DNA from: Bradyrhizobium retamae | Lineage (GTDB): Bacteria; Pseudomonadota; Alphaproteobacteria; Rhizobiales; Xanthobacteraceae | Direction of reading: 5' to 3' | Assembly: GCF_001440415.1 (NCBI RefSeq) | Contig: NZ_LLYA01000157.1 | Coordinates: 31,476-95,475, forward strand | Length of the DNA: 64,000 nt | Part shown: piece after piece, positions 42,665 to 50,894 of the stretch | How positions within the stretch are numbered: the first letter of the stretch is position 1 | How the letters are laid out: the number at the start of each line of letters is the position of its first letter | Notes under the pieces: model-generated | Database searches by the model: none | Seen by the model: the letters and a program-made list of their open reading frames with translations, nothing else | What the model was told of the DNA's origin: nothing | Translations under genes and position numbers: made by a program

Positions 42665-43513
42665 TCAGTCCAGCGCGCTTTGCGTGAAAAAATGCTTGCG
42701 AATCCGCTGCACCAGTTCGGTGAAGGCGGGATCGGCCATCGCGTCGAGCGAGCGCGGGCGCGGCAGTGGCACGTTGTAGATCGCGGCGATCGCGCCGGGC
42801 CGTTCGGTCATGACAAGCACGCGATCAGCCAGGAACACGGCTTCCGGAATCGAGTGCGTGATCAGCAGCACGGTCTTGCCGGTTTCGCGCTGGATGCGCA
42901 TCAGCTCGACATTCATCTTCTCGCGCGTCATGGCATCAAGGGCGCCGAACGGCTCGTCCATCAGCATGATCTTGGGATCATGCACCAGCGCCCGGCAGAT
43001 CGAGGCGCGTTGCTGCATGCCGCCGGACAATTGCCAGGGCAGCTTTTTCTCAAAGCCTTCGAGGCCGACCAGCTTCAACAGCGCTTTCGCCCGGGGCAGA
43101 TATTCGTCGCGCGGCAATTTCTTCATGTCGATCGGCAACATCACGTTGGACAGGATGTTGCGCCAGGGCAGCAGCAGCGCGTTCTGGAACACGATGCCGA
43201 CATTGCCGTGCGGTTTTGTAACTTGCTCGCCTTCGACCAGAATCTCCCCCGTGGACGGCGCGAGCAGCCCCGAGATCATCTTCAACAGCGTGGACTTGCC
43301 GCAGCCGGACGGGCCGACTACGACAAAGAACTCGCCCTCGTTGATGTGGAAATCCAGCGGCCGCAGCGACGGCACGTCGCCGTCCCGCGACCGATAGGTT
43401 TTTGAGACGCCTGACAGTGTGATCCCGGACGCCGCGCCGCCGGCGCGATCCGACACCAGGCGCAGATGTGCGGCCGGTTGGTCGATCTCGGTTGGTTTGG
43501 TCGCAGGATTCAT
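42665..43513 (-). CDS. ABC transporter ATPase, nitrate/sulfonate/taurine (NitT/TauT) type (282 aa)
   Basis: Walker A is VGPSGCGKST, the signature LSGGMQQRASI and Walker B IMLMDEPFGALD, with the H-loop in LITHSIPEAV. It is the ATPase of the importer formed with the permease (44727) and receptor (43673). A 159-base gap with two palindromes separates it from the receptor gene. A 40-residue N-terminal extension is present. Confidence 0.9.
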   Translation of the reverse strand: MNPATKPTEIDQPAAHLRLVSDRAGGAASGITLSGVSKTYRSRDGDVPSLRPLDFHINEGEFFVVVGPSGCGKSTLLKMISGLLAPSTGEILVEGEQVTKPHGNVGIVFQNALLLPWRNILSNVMLPIDMKKLPRDEYLPRAKALLKLVGLEGFEKKLPWQLSGGMQQRASICRALVHDPKIMLMDEPFGALDAMTREKMNVELMRIQRETGKTVLLITHSIPEAVFLADRVLVMTERPGAIAAIYNVPLPRPRSLDAMADPAFTELVQRIRKHFFTQSALD

Positions 43514-43533
43514 TCAGCAAAGTCCATCTTTCC

Positions 43534-43651
43534 GTTGTCCCTGCGAACGCAGGGACCCATACGCCAAGACCTATCGTTCGGGCACTCCGGCAGAGACCTT
43601 CTGCAATAACCAGGGCCGGTGGTTATGGGTCCCTGCGTTCGCAGGGACGAC
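43534..43651. repeat. Inverted pair of GTCCCTGCG palindromes
   Basis: GTCCCTGCGAACGCAGGGAC (43537-43556) and GTCCCTGCGTTCGCAGGGAC (43629-43648) are each perfect palindromes. Their flanks also mirror one another (CAGGGACCCATA and TATGGGTCCCTG), so the pair forms a larger inverted element in the gap between the receptor and ATPase genes. Confidence 0.88.
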
Positions 43652-43672
43652 GGTGAGTGCGTCATCAGCGGC

Positions 43673-44671
43673 TTACGAACCGCCCTGCGGCAGGTACTCG
43701 TTGGTGTAAAACGCCTTCGGATTGTCCTTGGCCTTGGCATCCAACCCGCCATATTCGACCATCAGATTGACCGTGTCGGTCATGTTCTGGTCGGTCACCT
43801 GGAACGGCCGCTTGTTCTTGGTTTCAGCCGTCCGGTAGAGCGGGATCGTCAGCTCAAAGCCCTTCGTCAACGTCTCGATCTTGCCGCCCTTCGGGTTGGC
43901 ATCGAGGATCGACTGCGCTGCACCCTTCGGATCCTTCTCGGCGGCTTCGACCGCTTTCGTCGTCGCCGACATGAAGCGCTTGACGAGATCGGCATTGGCC
44001 TTGACGAAATCGGTGTTGGCGACGACGCCCGAGCAGACCATGTTGATGCCGTAGTCGGCGAACTTGATCGCGTTGACGTCCTTGCCCGTCGCGTCCTTGA
44101 TCTTCATCGACTGGTCCATGACATAGCCGAGCAACAGATCGGCCTGGCCATTGATGACGGCGTTAAGCTTGGTCTGGCCGTCGCCGGCCACCGTCTGGAA
44201 GTCGCTTTCCTTCAGGCCGGTCTTCTTCAAAAACAGCGGCCAGATCTGCGTCATCGAGTCCGCAGGCGTGATCGCCACCGTCTTGCCCTTGATGTCCTCG
44301 GGCTTCTTGATGTTCTTTTCGACAAAGCCCATCGCCGACATCGGGCTGGTCTGCAGCAGCACGCCGGTGGCCACGATCGGGGCACCCTTCACGGCCGCGC
44401 GCATCATGGTAGGCACGTCGACATAGCCGAAATTGGCGGTCTTGGCCGCAACGGCCTGCGTGGTCGCCGCCGAGCCGCGGCCTTCCTGGATCTCGAGGTC
44501 GATGCCCTCGGCGGCATAAATGCCCTTGGCCTTGCCGTAATAGAACGGCGCGTGCTCGCCATAGACGTACCAGTTCAGCATCAGCACCACCTTGTCGGCG
44601 GCCGATGCCGGAAGCACTGAAAGCGCGGTCCAGATCAGGGCGGCGGAGATCGCTGTTATCACTCGTATCAT
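43673..44671 (-). CDS. NMT1/Thi5-type ABC substrate-binding protein (332 aa)
   Basis: Periplasmic receptor with signal peptide ending near VLPASAAD. The mature start VVLMLNWYVYGEHAPFYYGK and the GSAATTQAVAAKTANFGYVD block are typical of the NMT1/SsuA-like fold that binds pyrimidines, sulfonates and aromatic or heterocyclic compounds. ATG 44671 (MIRV) lies six bases after GGGAGG and is better than the ATG at 44677, which abuts it. The ligand is probably the substrate of the downstream enzymes. Confidence 0.9.
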   Translation of the reverse strand: MIRVITAISAALIWTALSVLPASAADKVVLMLNWYVYGEHAPFYYGKAKGIYAAEGIDLEIQEGRGSAATTQAVAAKTANFGYVDVPTMMRAAVKGAPIVATGVLLQTSPMSAMGFVEKNIKKPEDIKGKTVAITPADSMTQIWPLFLKKTGLKESDFQTVAGDGQTKLNAVINGQADLLLGYVMDQSMKIKDATGKDVNAIKFADYGINMVCSGVVANTDFVKANADLVKRFMSATTKAVEAAEKDPKGAAQSILDANPKGGKIETLTKGFELTIPLYRTAETKNKRPFQVTDQNMTDTVNLMVEYGGLDAKAKDNPKAFYTNEYLPQGGS

Positions 44672-44726
44672 GGTCATCCTCCCGTTTGGTGATGCAGCCC
44701 TTGGATAGGCCGCCTGTTAATTTGGC

Positions 44727-45554
44727 TTAGGAAGCAAAAACAATGTCTTCGCGCTGGCTGACATGCCAGGGGATCACGAGGCGCTCGATCCGGTCGACGA
44801 CCCAGAACAGCACCACGCCGAGCAGCGCCAGGATCACCAGCGCGGCAAACATGGTCGGCAAATCAAAGGTGCCGATCGAGCGCTGCATCACGTAGCCGAT
44901 GCCGGAATTGGAGCCGACGAACTCGCCGACGACAGCACCGACGACGGCAAGCGTCACCGAAACTTTCAGGCCGGAGAAGATCGCCGGCATCGCGTGCGGC
45001 AGGTTGACGGCGCGAAACACCTGAAAACGGCTGCCCTGCATCGCGCGGGCGAGATCGACCATGTCGGGGTCGACCGACTTAAAACCCTGCACGGCGGAGA
45101 CCACCACCGGGAAAAAGCCGAGCAGGAACGCCGAGATCACCTTTGGGATGATGCCGAAGCCAAACCACACCACGAACAGCGGCGCGATCGCGATCTTCGG
45201 CACGGATTGGGAGAATACCAGCAGCGGATAGACATAGCTCTCCACCGTCTTCGATCCCGCGATCAGCATGGCGACGGGAATGCCGAACACGGCCGACAAC
45301 AGGAAGCCGCAGATGGTGGCGTAAGTGGTGGGCCAGGCCTGCCGCAGCAGTTCCGGCCAATCCGTCCGCAGCACCGCCACGACATCGCCCGGCGCCGGGA
45401 TCTGGTATGCCGGAATCTGGAACAGGCGGATAGTGAGGTCCCACATCACCACGATGAACAGCAGGAACAAAAACGGCCGCACCCACGCCGCGTTCAGCGC
45501 TTTCGACACGCCACTCTCGCGCTTCAACTCGGCCACGTCCCGCTCCCTGGTCAT
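44727..45554 (-). CDS. ABC transporter permease, SsuC/TauC type (275 aa)
   Basis: Six-helix permease with first helix FLFLLFIVVMWDLTIRLF, the PAPGDVVAVL segment found in this subgroup, and EAA loop LARAMQGSRFQVFRAVNLPH. It is the first transport gene after the TetR regulator and is 55 bases upstream of the receptor gene. Confidence 0.9.
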   Translation of the reverse strand: MTRERDVAELKRESGVSKALNAAWVRPFLFLLFIVVMWDLTIRLFQIPAYQIPAPGDVVAVLRTDWPELLRQAWPTTYATICGFLLSAVFGIPVAMLIAGSKTVESYVYPLLVFSQSVPKIAIAPLFVVWFGFGIIPKVISAFLLGFFPVVVSAVQGFKSVDPDMVDLARAMQGSRFQVFRAVNLPHAMPAIFSGLKVSVTLAVVGAVVGEFVGSNSGIGYVMQRSIGTFDLPTMFAALVILALLGVVLFWVVDRIERLVIPWHVSQREDIVFAS

Positions 45555-45630
45555 CGTCTTATGGGCGGGAAATTAACCCGTTGGATAAATACTGGCAAGC
45601 GGGTTTTTGTGCGGCGAAATGGCCTGTTCC

Positions 45631-45752
45631 GTCGCCCCTGCGAAAAGCAGGGGCCCATAAGTACAGCCGCGTACGTTGCGAAGCCTGGGCTGCTTCCCGG
45701 TGCAGCTAGTTAGGGTCGGGGCTATGGGTTCCTGCTTTTCGCAGGAACGACG
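45631..45752. repeat. Inverted pair of GCCCCTGCGAAAAGCAGGGGC-like palindromes
   Basis: A palindrome around CCCCTGCGAAAAGCAGGGG (45635-45653) and a mirror copy around TTCCTGCTTTTCGCAGGAA (45729-45747), with CCATA/TATGG flanks, lie in the 199-base gap between the TetR and permease genes. It is a variant of the GTCCCTGCG family. The permease promoter must lie near it. Confidence 0.8.
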
Positions 45753-45753
45753 G

Positions 45754-46500
45754 TCAAACTGGCTGATGCGCCGGCGGCCGGACGCCCTGCCCCACGGCCT
45801 TGCCGAAATCCGCTGTTGATTTCCCCGTCAGCGCCGCCAGCACCAGCGCCACCATGTGCGCCAGCCGCTCGTCCCTCGCTTCCTTCTTCAGGAGGTCGCG
45901 GCCGAAGATCACGGAAAGCGTCGCGCTGTTGGAGAGATAGAAGAAGCACAGCGCGGCGATCGAGATATAAAGCTGGACGGGATCGACAGTGACGCGGAAA
46001 TCGCCGCTTTCGACGCCGCGCGTCACCACGGTGCGGATCATCTCGACGAACGGCGAATGCATCGACTTCACCTTGGTCGAGCGCTTCAGATGGCGCGCTT
46101 TTGCAAGGTTCTCGGTGTTGAGCAGCGCCAGAAATTCCGGGTTACGGAGGAAATAATTCCAGGTGAAATCGATCAGCCGCTCGATCGCCTCGGGCGGATC
46201 GAGGTGTTCGAGATCGAGCCCGCGCTCCTCGGAGCGGATCTTCTCATAGGCGCCTTCAAGCACCGCAAGGTAGAGGTCTTCCTTGTTGCCGACGTGGTAG
46301 TACAGCATGCGCTTGTTGGCGCCGGCGTTGGCCGCGATGCGATCGACGCGCGCGCCGGCCAGGCCATGGGCGGCGAATTCCTGCTTTGCAGCCTCGAGAA
46401 TGCGAAGCCGCATCCCCTCGGGGTCGCGCTGCCATTTCTGAACGCGTTTTGCCTTTGCCAAATCAATCGCCTGTTGGTCGCATCGGGCAAGCTGTAGCAT
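45754..46500 (-). CDS. TetR-family regulator, RutR-like (248 aa)
   Basis: N-terminal HTH block RILEAAKQEFAAHGLAGARV then RIAANAGANKRMLYYHVGNK, as in RutR, the pyrimidine-sensing regulator; the C-terminal FTWNYFLRNPEFLALLNTEN region also resembles the RutR/YcdC-type ligand domain. ATG 46500 is chosen because upstream codons overlap a repeat hairpin; a start at the later Met before RLRIL is possible. As the gene before the importer and four-enzyme set on the same strand, it probably senses the imported compound or a product. Confidence 0.83.
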   Translation of the reverse strand: MLQLARCDQQAIDLAKAKRVQKWQRDPEGMRLRILEAAKQEFAAHGLAGARVDRIAANAGANKRMLYYHVGNKEDLYLAVLEGAYEKIRSEERGLDLEHLDPPEAIERLIDFTWNYFLRNPEFLALLNTENLAKARHLKRSTKVKSMHSPFVEMIRTVVTRGVESGDFRVTVDPVQLYISIAALCFFYLSNSATLSVIFGRDLLKKEARDERLAHMVALVLAALTGKSTADFGKAVGQGVRPPAHQPV

Positions 46501-46531
46501 GCAGGGAAGCGTTTGAGAATGAAGGTTGTTC

Positions 46532-46548
46532 ACCCTCCCCTGGAGGGT
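46532..46548. repeat. ACCCTCC-CCT-GGAGGGT hairpin, 3' of the VOC gene
   Basis: A perfect 7-bp stem with a 3-base loop, 11 bases downstream of the minus-strand VOC gene. The same hairpin with the same flank (CACCCTCCCCTGGAGGG versus TACCCTCCCCTGGAGGG) occurs at 60507-60521, again just after a minus-strand gene. Confidence 0.7.
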
Positions 46549-46558
46549 AGGGTAAGCT

Positions 46559-47431
46559 TCAGTCGGGCTTCCCCGCCGAGGGCTGCACCAGCAGCGTGGG
46601 CACACCGCATGTACCGCTCCGTACCGTCATCACCTGCGTTCCGGGCTTGCGCCCGGTGCGGACTTCCGAGACGTCGACGCCGGCCTGGACAAGCCGCGCA
46701 TGGGTGGCGTCGATGTCGGTGACGCGCCAGCACAGGCCACGAAGCCTGTCTTGAAGTTTGTCTTGAGATTGGTCCTGCGGCGTATCCGTCTCCTTGCCCG
46801 GCCGGTGCGTGACCTCGACGATGAGGTCGCCGCAGCGGAAGAACATCAGCCGGCCCCAATCGGGGTGCGAGCGGTCGAGCACCATGTCGAGGCCGAGCCG
46901 CGCACCGTAGAGCGCTGCGGCCCGTTCCGGGTCCGACGTCGAGACCACGACATGGTCCAGCGCCGTGATCGAGCCGGGCGTGGTTCTAATCGACAGCGGG
47001 CGCTCCTTGTCACGCTCGAGGAAAAACATGCGGACGCCGCGCGTGGCATCTGTTGCCGCGCGTGTGCGCTTCCACGACAGCACAGCACCCGAGATCGCGT
47101 CGCGGCTTTCGACGTCGGCGATTACGTCCGGCTTCAGCGTCAGTCGGTCGAGCCTGCGATGCATTTTGGCGATGTCGCTGGTTCGGAAGCAGATGCTTGC
47201 GAGCCCCTCGCCTTGCGCGGCAAGAACGCTGCGAATGCGGTCGGCGTCGGTGCCGTCGCCGCTCGGCGCCATCAATTCCAGCGTGGTGTTGTCGAGCGTG
47301 AACAGCACGCGGTCGGCGCCGTCCCCGCTGTTCTGCCAGGCCGGTGCGCGGGCCAACAAGATCTGGTAAGCGGCGGAGGCTGCGTTGATGTCGCCGGTGA
47401 GAACGACGACGTGATCGAGGCCGGTGATCAC
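46559..47431 (-). CDS. VOC-superfamily (glyoxalase/dioxygenase fold) protein (290 aa)
   Basis: Two vicinal-oxygen-chelate modules: the first begins VITGLDHVVVLTGDINAASA, the second TALDHVVVSTSDPERAAALY, each followed by a beta-alpha-beta-beta-beta pattern, with candidate metal ligands in LDHVVV and LIVEVTH. The length matches two-module glyoxalase-like proteins often annotated as glyoxalase-like domain proteins. The GTG start at 47431 overlaps the glutamate dehydrogenase stop (GTGA), so the two are co-translated. The substrate is unknown. Confidence 0.8.
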   Translation of the reverse strand: MITGLDHVVVLTGDINAASAAYQILLARAPAWQNSGDGADRVLFTLDNTTLELMAPSGDGTDADRIRSVLAAQGEGLASICFRTSDIAKMHRRLDRLTLKPDVIADVESRDAISGAVLSWKRTRAATDATRGVRMFFLERDKERPLSIRTTPGSITALDHVVVSTSDPERAAALYGARLGLDMVLDRSHPDWGRLMFFRCGDLIVEVTHRPGKETDTPQDQSQDKLQDRLRGLCWRVTDIDATHARLVQAGVDVSEVRTGRKPGTQVMTVRSGTCGVPTLLVQPSAGKPD

Positions 47432-48687
47432 GGAAAAAGCCCCCGCACGTTTTTGGCGGCGCGCACCTTCTCGACGCCGATCGCCATCGCCGCCGTGCGA
47501 TGCGGGATCTTGTCGGCTTTGGCCCGCTGCAGCATCTGGTCGAAGGCGCGATCGAGGATCGCATATTCGCGCCGCGTCACTTCCTCTTCCTCCCAGAACA
47601 ATTGCTGCAGGTCCTGCACCCACTCGAAGTAGCTGACGACGACGCCGCCGGAATTGCAGAGAATGTCGGGGATCAGGAACAGTTCGCCCTGGCGCTTTTC
47701 CAGCACCAGATCGGCCTCCGGCGTGGTCGGACCGTTGGCGCCCTCGGCCAGCACGCGGCACTTCAGGTTTTCGGCGACCCTGGCATCGATCACCCGCTCC
47801 ATCGCCGCCGGCACCAGCACGTCGCAGGGCAGCGTGAGGATTTGCGCGGGATCGAAAATCAACTCGTTGGAGAACCCGGCGATACTTCCATGCGCGCCCG
47901 CATGTCGCATCAATGCCGGGATATCCAGCCCCCTCGGATCATGCAGCGCGCCAGTGTGATCGCTGACCGCGATGATCTTCAGGCCATATTGTTGTAGTTC
48001 CAGCGCGGCGTAGGAGCCGACATTGCCAAAGCCCTGGATCACGGCGGTCGCGCTGCCCGGATTGATCGATAGCTCCTTGAGCACCCGCTTGGCGAGATAG
48101 GCGACGCCGCGCCCGGTTGCTTCGCGCCGGCCGAGGGTACCGCCTGATGAGACCGGCTTGCCGGTCACGATCTCGGTCACCGTTTGGCCTTGGTACATCG
48201 AATAGGTGTCCATGAACCAGGCCATCACCTGTTCGTTGGTGCCCATGTCCGGCGCCATCACGTCGGTATGCGGACCGACGAACGGGATCATCTCCTGCAT
48301 GTAGCGCCGCGACAGCCCTTCCAACTCGCGCTTGGAGATCGTGGTAAGATCGACATTGACGCCACCCTTGGCGCCGCCATAAGGCAAACCGACAAGGGCA
48401 CATTTCCAGCTCATCCAGATCGCGAGCGCAGCGACCTCGCCGATGTCGACAGAGGGTGCAAACCGCGTGCCGCCTTTGGTGGGACCGAGGGTGAGGTGGT
48501 GTTGGACACGATAACCTTCGAATACTGCGACCGTGCCGTCGTCGCGGTGGATCGGGCAAGAGACGGTAACCGCCCGCTTCGGCATCAGGATGCGATCGCG
48601 CTCGTCCATCGGAATTTCCAGATGGTTGGCGATGACGCCAAACTGATTAACCGCCATATCGAACACCGGACCGGAATAAACCGTCAT
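47428..48687 (-). CDS. Glu/Leu/Phe/Val dehydrogenase, glutamate dehydrogenase type (419 aa)
   Basis: NAD(P)-dependent oxidative deaminase. Active-site lysines fall in GPTKGGTRF (Lys71) and GGAKGGV (Lys107), with Asp in APDMGTNEQ; the coenzyme motif is VIQGFGNVGSYAA. Length fits hexameric glutamate dehydrogenases. ATG 48687 lies five bases after GGAGG; an ATG at 48690 and a GTG at 48699 are too close to or overlap that site. It is translationally coupled to a VOC-fold gene, an unusual partner. Confidence 0.9.
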   Translation of the reverse strand: MTVYSGPVFDMAVNQFGVIANHLEIPMDERDRILMPKRAVTVSCPIHRDDGTVAVFEGYRVQHHLTLGPTKGGTRFAPSVDIGEVAALAIWMSWKCALVGLPYGGAKGGVNVDLTTISKRELEGLSRRYMQEMIPFVGPHTDVMAPDMGTNEQVMAWFMDTYSMYQGQTVTEIVTGKPVSSGGTLGRREATGRGVAYLAKRVLKELSINPGSATAVIQGFGNVGSYAALELQQYGLKIIAVSDHTGALHDPRGLDIPALMRHAGAHGSIAGFSNELIFDPAQILTLPCDVLVPAAMERVIDARVAENLKCRVLAEGANGPTTPEADLVLEKRQGELFLIPDILCNSGGVVVSYFEWVQDLQQLFWEEEEVTRREYAILDRAFDQMLQRAKADKIPHRTAAMAIGVEKVRAAKNVRGLFP

Positions 48688-48929
48688 CATTTCCTCCACT
48701 TTTGTCGCGTTGCTGGGGGAAACCCGGGCAGCCGTCAGCCGTTATACGACGGTATGCCAAAGCCCCCCTTAAGGACGGTCGCAGTCTCCTCTATACTCCC
48801 ATCTCAAGCAGCAAAGACGGCACGGTTGCGAATAATTTCAGCGAATGCATCCGATAACCAGTGCTAATGTGTGTGCGCCGCGCCGGGACCATCTTCGCCC
48901 AACATTCTGCAGGATATGACGGAAAACGC

Positions 48930-49823
48930 ATGCAGGCCCTCTTCATCGGACAAACCTATATCGACGTTACCTTCATCACCGACCACATGCCGACCGGCGA
49001 CGAAAAACATGTGGCCTCCGCCTACGCGGTGTCGTTTGGCGGCAACGCCGTGACGGCGGCGTTCTGCTGCGCCAAGCTCGGGATCGTGCCGGACCTGATC
49101 TCGACCATGGCCAACGACTGGCTCGGCCGCATGTTTCAGGACATGGCCGCGAAATATGGAATCTCGATCCATCCACGCAAGGTCAACTCGTCGTCGCTGT
49201 CGTTCATCATGCCGAAAGACGGCAAACGCGCCATCGTACGTTGCCGCGACGACGAGCACATTCATCCCTTCCCGATGCTGAACTTGAAGGGCTGCCGCGC
49301 GCTGCATGTCGACGGCCATCAGCCGGACGCTGCGATCCACTATGCCAAACTCTGCCGCGAGGACGGCATTCTGACATCGCTCGACGGCGGCGGCCTGCGC
49401 ACCAATACCCATGAGCTGCTGGAATTCATCGATGTCGCCATCGTGGCCGAACGGCTGTGCGAACAGATGGACAAGACGCCGGAGGCCATGCTGGATTATC
49501 TGAAGAGCCGCGGATGCCGGATCGGCGGCGTCACCATGGGCGAGAAGGGCCTGCTCTGGTATGACGAGACCGGCGCCGTCCGCCGCCTTCCCGCACTTCC
49601 GGTTACACCCGAACGCGTTATCGATACCAACGGCGCAGGCGACGTCTTCCACGGCGCCTATGTCTATTCCTATCTCGCCAATCCCGCTAAAAGCTGGCAG
49701 GAGCATTTCGAGCTTGCGCGCGCCGCCTCGACCTTCAAGGTCCAGCGTCTCGGCAACGAGGCCGGGCTGCCGACGCTCGCCGACATCGAGGCGATCACGC
49801 GGGAGTTTCAGGTCAGCGCCTGA
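48930..49823 (+). CDS. PfkB-family sugar kinase (297 aa)
   Basis: Ribokinase/PfkB fold. N-terminal MQALFIGQTYIDVTF, then the small-residue FGGNAVTAAFCCAKLG region, and C-terminal anion-hole/catalytic motif DTNGAGDVFHGAYV with the base Asp. ATG 48930 follows GGAAAA. It is divergent from the glutamate dehydrogenase with a 242-base gap, and 24 bases upstream of a second PfkB gene. The substrate cannot be read from sequence. Confidence 0.88.
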   Translation: MQALFIGQTYIDVTFITDHMPTGDEKHVASAYAVSFGGNAVTAAFCCAKLGIVPDLISTMANDWLGRMFQDMAAKYGISIHPRKVNSSSLSFIMPKDGKRAIVRCRDDEHIHPFPMLNLKGCRALHVDGHQPDAAIHYAKLCREDGILTSLDGGGLRTNTHELLEFIDVAIVAERLCEQMDKTPEAMLDYLKSRGCRIGGVTMGEKGLLWYDETGAVRRLPALPVTPERVIDTNGAGDVFHGAYVYSYLANPAKSWQEHFELARAASTFKVQRLGNEAGLPTLADIEAITREFQVSA

Positions 49824-49847
49824 CGAAGCGAACGGGGGGTAGTACGC

Positions 49848-50762
49848 ATGGGGCGCGTGTTCGTCGCCGGCAGCATCAACATGGATGTAGTGACGACGGC
49901 CGACCGGCATCCGAAGATCGGCGAGACCGTCGCAGGCCAAGCGGTGCATTATTTTCCTGGCGGCAAGGGCGCCAACCAGGCCGTGGCCGCCGCAAAACTC
50001 GGCGCACCGTCAACGCTGATCGGCCGGCTGGGCGCGGATGCGTTCGGCCAGCAACTGCGGCAGTTTCTCACCGCCCAAGGCGTCGACCTCGCTTTGGTCA
50101 AGGACACTGCGGATGTCCATACCGGAACGGCCGTGATCACCATCGCCGACACCGACAACACCATCGTCGTCGTACCCGGCGCCAACGCGCTGGTCAGTGC
50201 CGGGGATGTCACAGCCCCCGTGCTTGCCAAGGGCGACGTTGCCGTGAGTCAGTTCGAAATTCCGCAAGCCACGATCGTCGCCTTCTTCAAACGGGCACGC
50301 GCGGCCGGCGCGACCACCATCCTCAATCCGGCGCCGGCGACCGTCTGCGGCCACGAGCTGCTCGATCTCGTCGATATCCTTGTTCTCAACGAAACCGAGC
50401 TGGGGCTTCTCGCACAGACCGAGCTTCACGACACCGACGATCCCGTCCGTTTCACCGAAGCGGCGCGGCGCCTGCCAACGGGCCTCGACAAAACCATCTG
50501 CGTCACACTCGGCAAGCGCGGCGTGCTCGCGCTTGTCGGCGGCGAACCCTCGCTGATTGCGGGACGGACCGTCAAGGCCGTGGACACCACCGGCGCCGGC
50601 GATTGCTTCGTCGGTGCCCTCGCTGCGCAGCTTGCCAACGGCAAGGCAATCCGCGACGCGCTTGAATATGCCAATGCCGCCGCATCGATCTGCGTGCAGC
50701 GAATGGGCGCCGCGCCGTCGATGCCGACGGCGGCGGAGGTGGCGGCGGTTTTGCGTTCGTAG
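49848..50762 (+). CDS. Ribokinase-like PfkB kinase (304 aa)
   Basis: Begins MGRVFVAGSINMDVVTTADR and has the ribokinase hallmark FPGGKGANQAVAAAKLG, then NPAPAT, NETELGLL and DTTGAGDCFVGALAAQL. These are close to RbsK, so ribose or a related pentose or deoxypentose is the likely substrate. It is in tandem with another PfkB gene (24-base gap), which suggests a two-kinase sugar or nucleoside-salvage unit. Confidence 0.87.
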   Translation: MGRVFVAGSINMDVVTTADRHPKIGETVAGQAVHYFPGGKGANQAVAAAKLGAPSTLIGRLGADAFGQQLRQFLTAQGVDLALVKDTADVHTGTAVITIADTDNTIVVVPGANALVSAGDVTAPVLAKGDVAVSQFEIPQATIVAFFKRARAAGATTILNPAPATVCGHELLDLVDILVLNETELGLLAQTELHDTDDPVRFTEAARRLPTGLDKTICVTLGKRGVLALVGGEPSLIAGRTVKAVDTTGAGDCFVGALAAQLANGKAIRDALEYANAAASICVQRMGAAPSMPTAAEVAAVLRS

Positions 50763-50772
50763 CCTGACTTCG

Positions 50773-50863
50773 GTAGGGTGGGCAAAGGCGCATTTGCGCC
50801 GTGCCCACCATTGCGCACTCCGCAAGAGCGGTGGGCACGCTTCGCTTTGTTTGCCCGCCCTAT
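50773..50863. repeat. GTAGGGTGGGCAAA...TTTGCCCGCCCTA inverted element
   Basis: The 132-base gap between two convergent genes holds TAGGGTGGGCAAA (from 50774) mirrored by TTTGCCCGCCCTA (ending 50862), with inner arms CGTGCCCACC and GGTGGGCACG. It is a repeat form common in Bradyrhizobium intergenic DNA and may also terminate both transcripts. Confidence 0.78.
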
Positions 50864-50894
50864 GAAGCTACATAGCCGCTCTCGCTTACTGGCT

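Noticed and set aside
43534..43651. Mirrored palindromes read as a CRISPR array or insertion sequence
   Set aside because: Only two units in opposite orientation, no spacers of constant length, no transposase and no target duplications.
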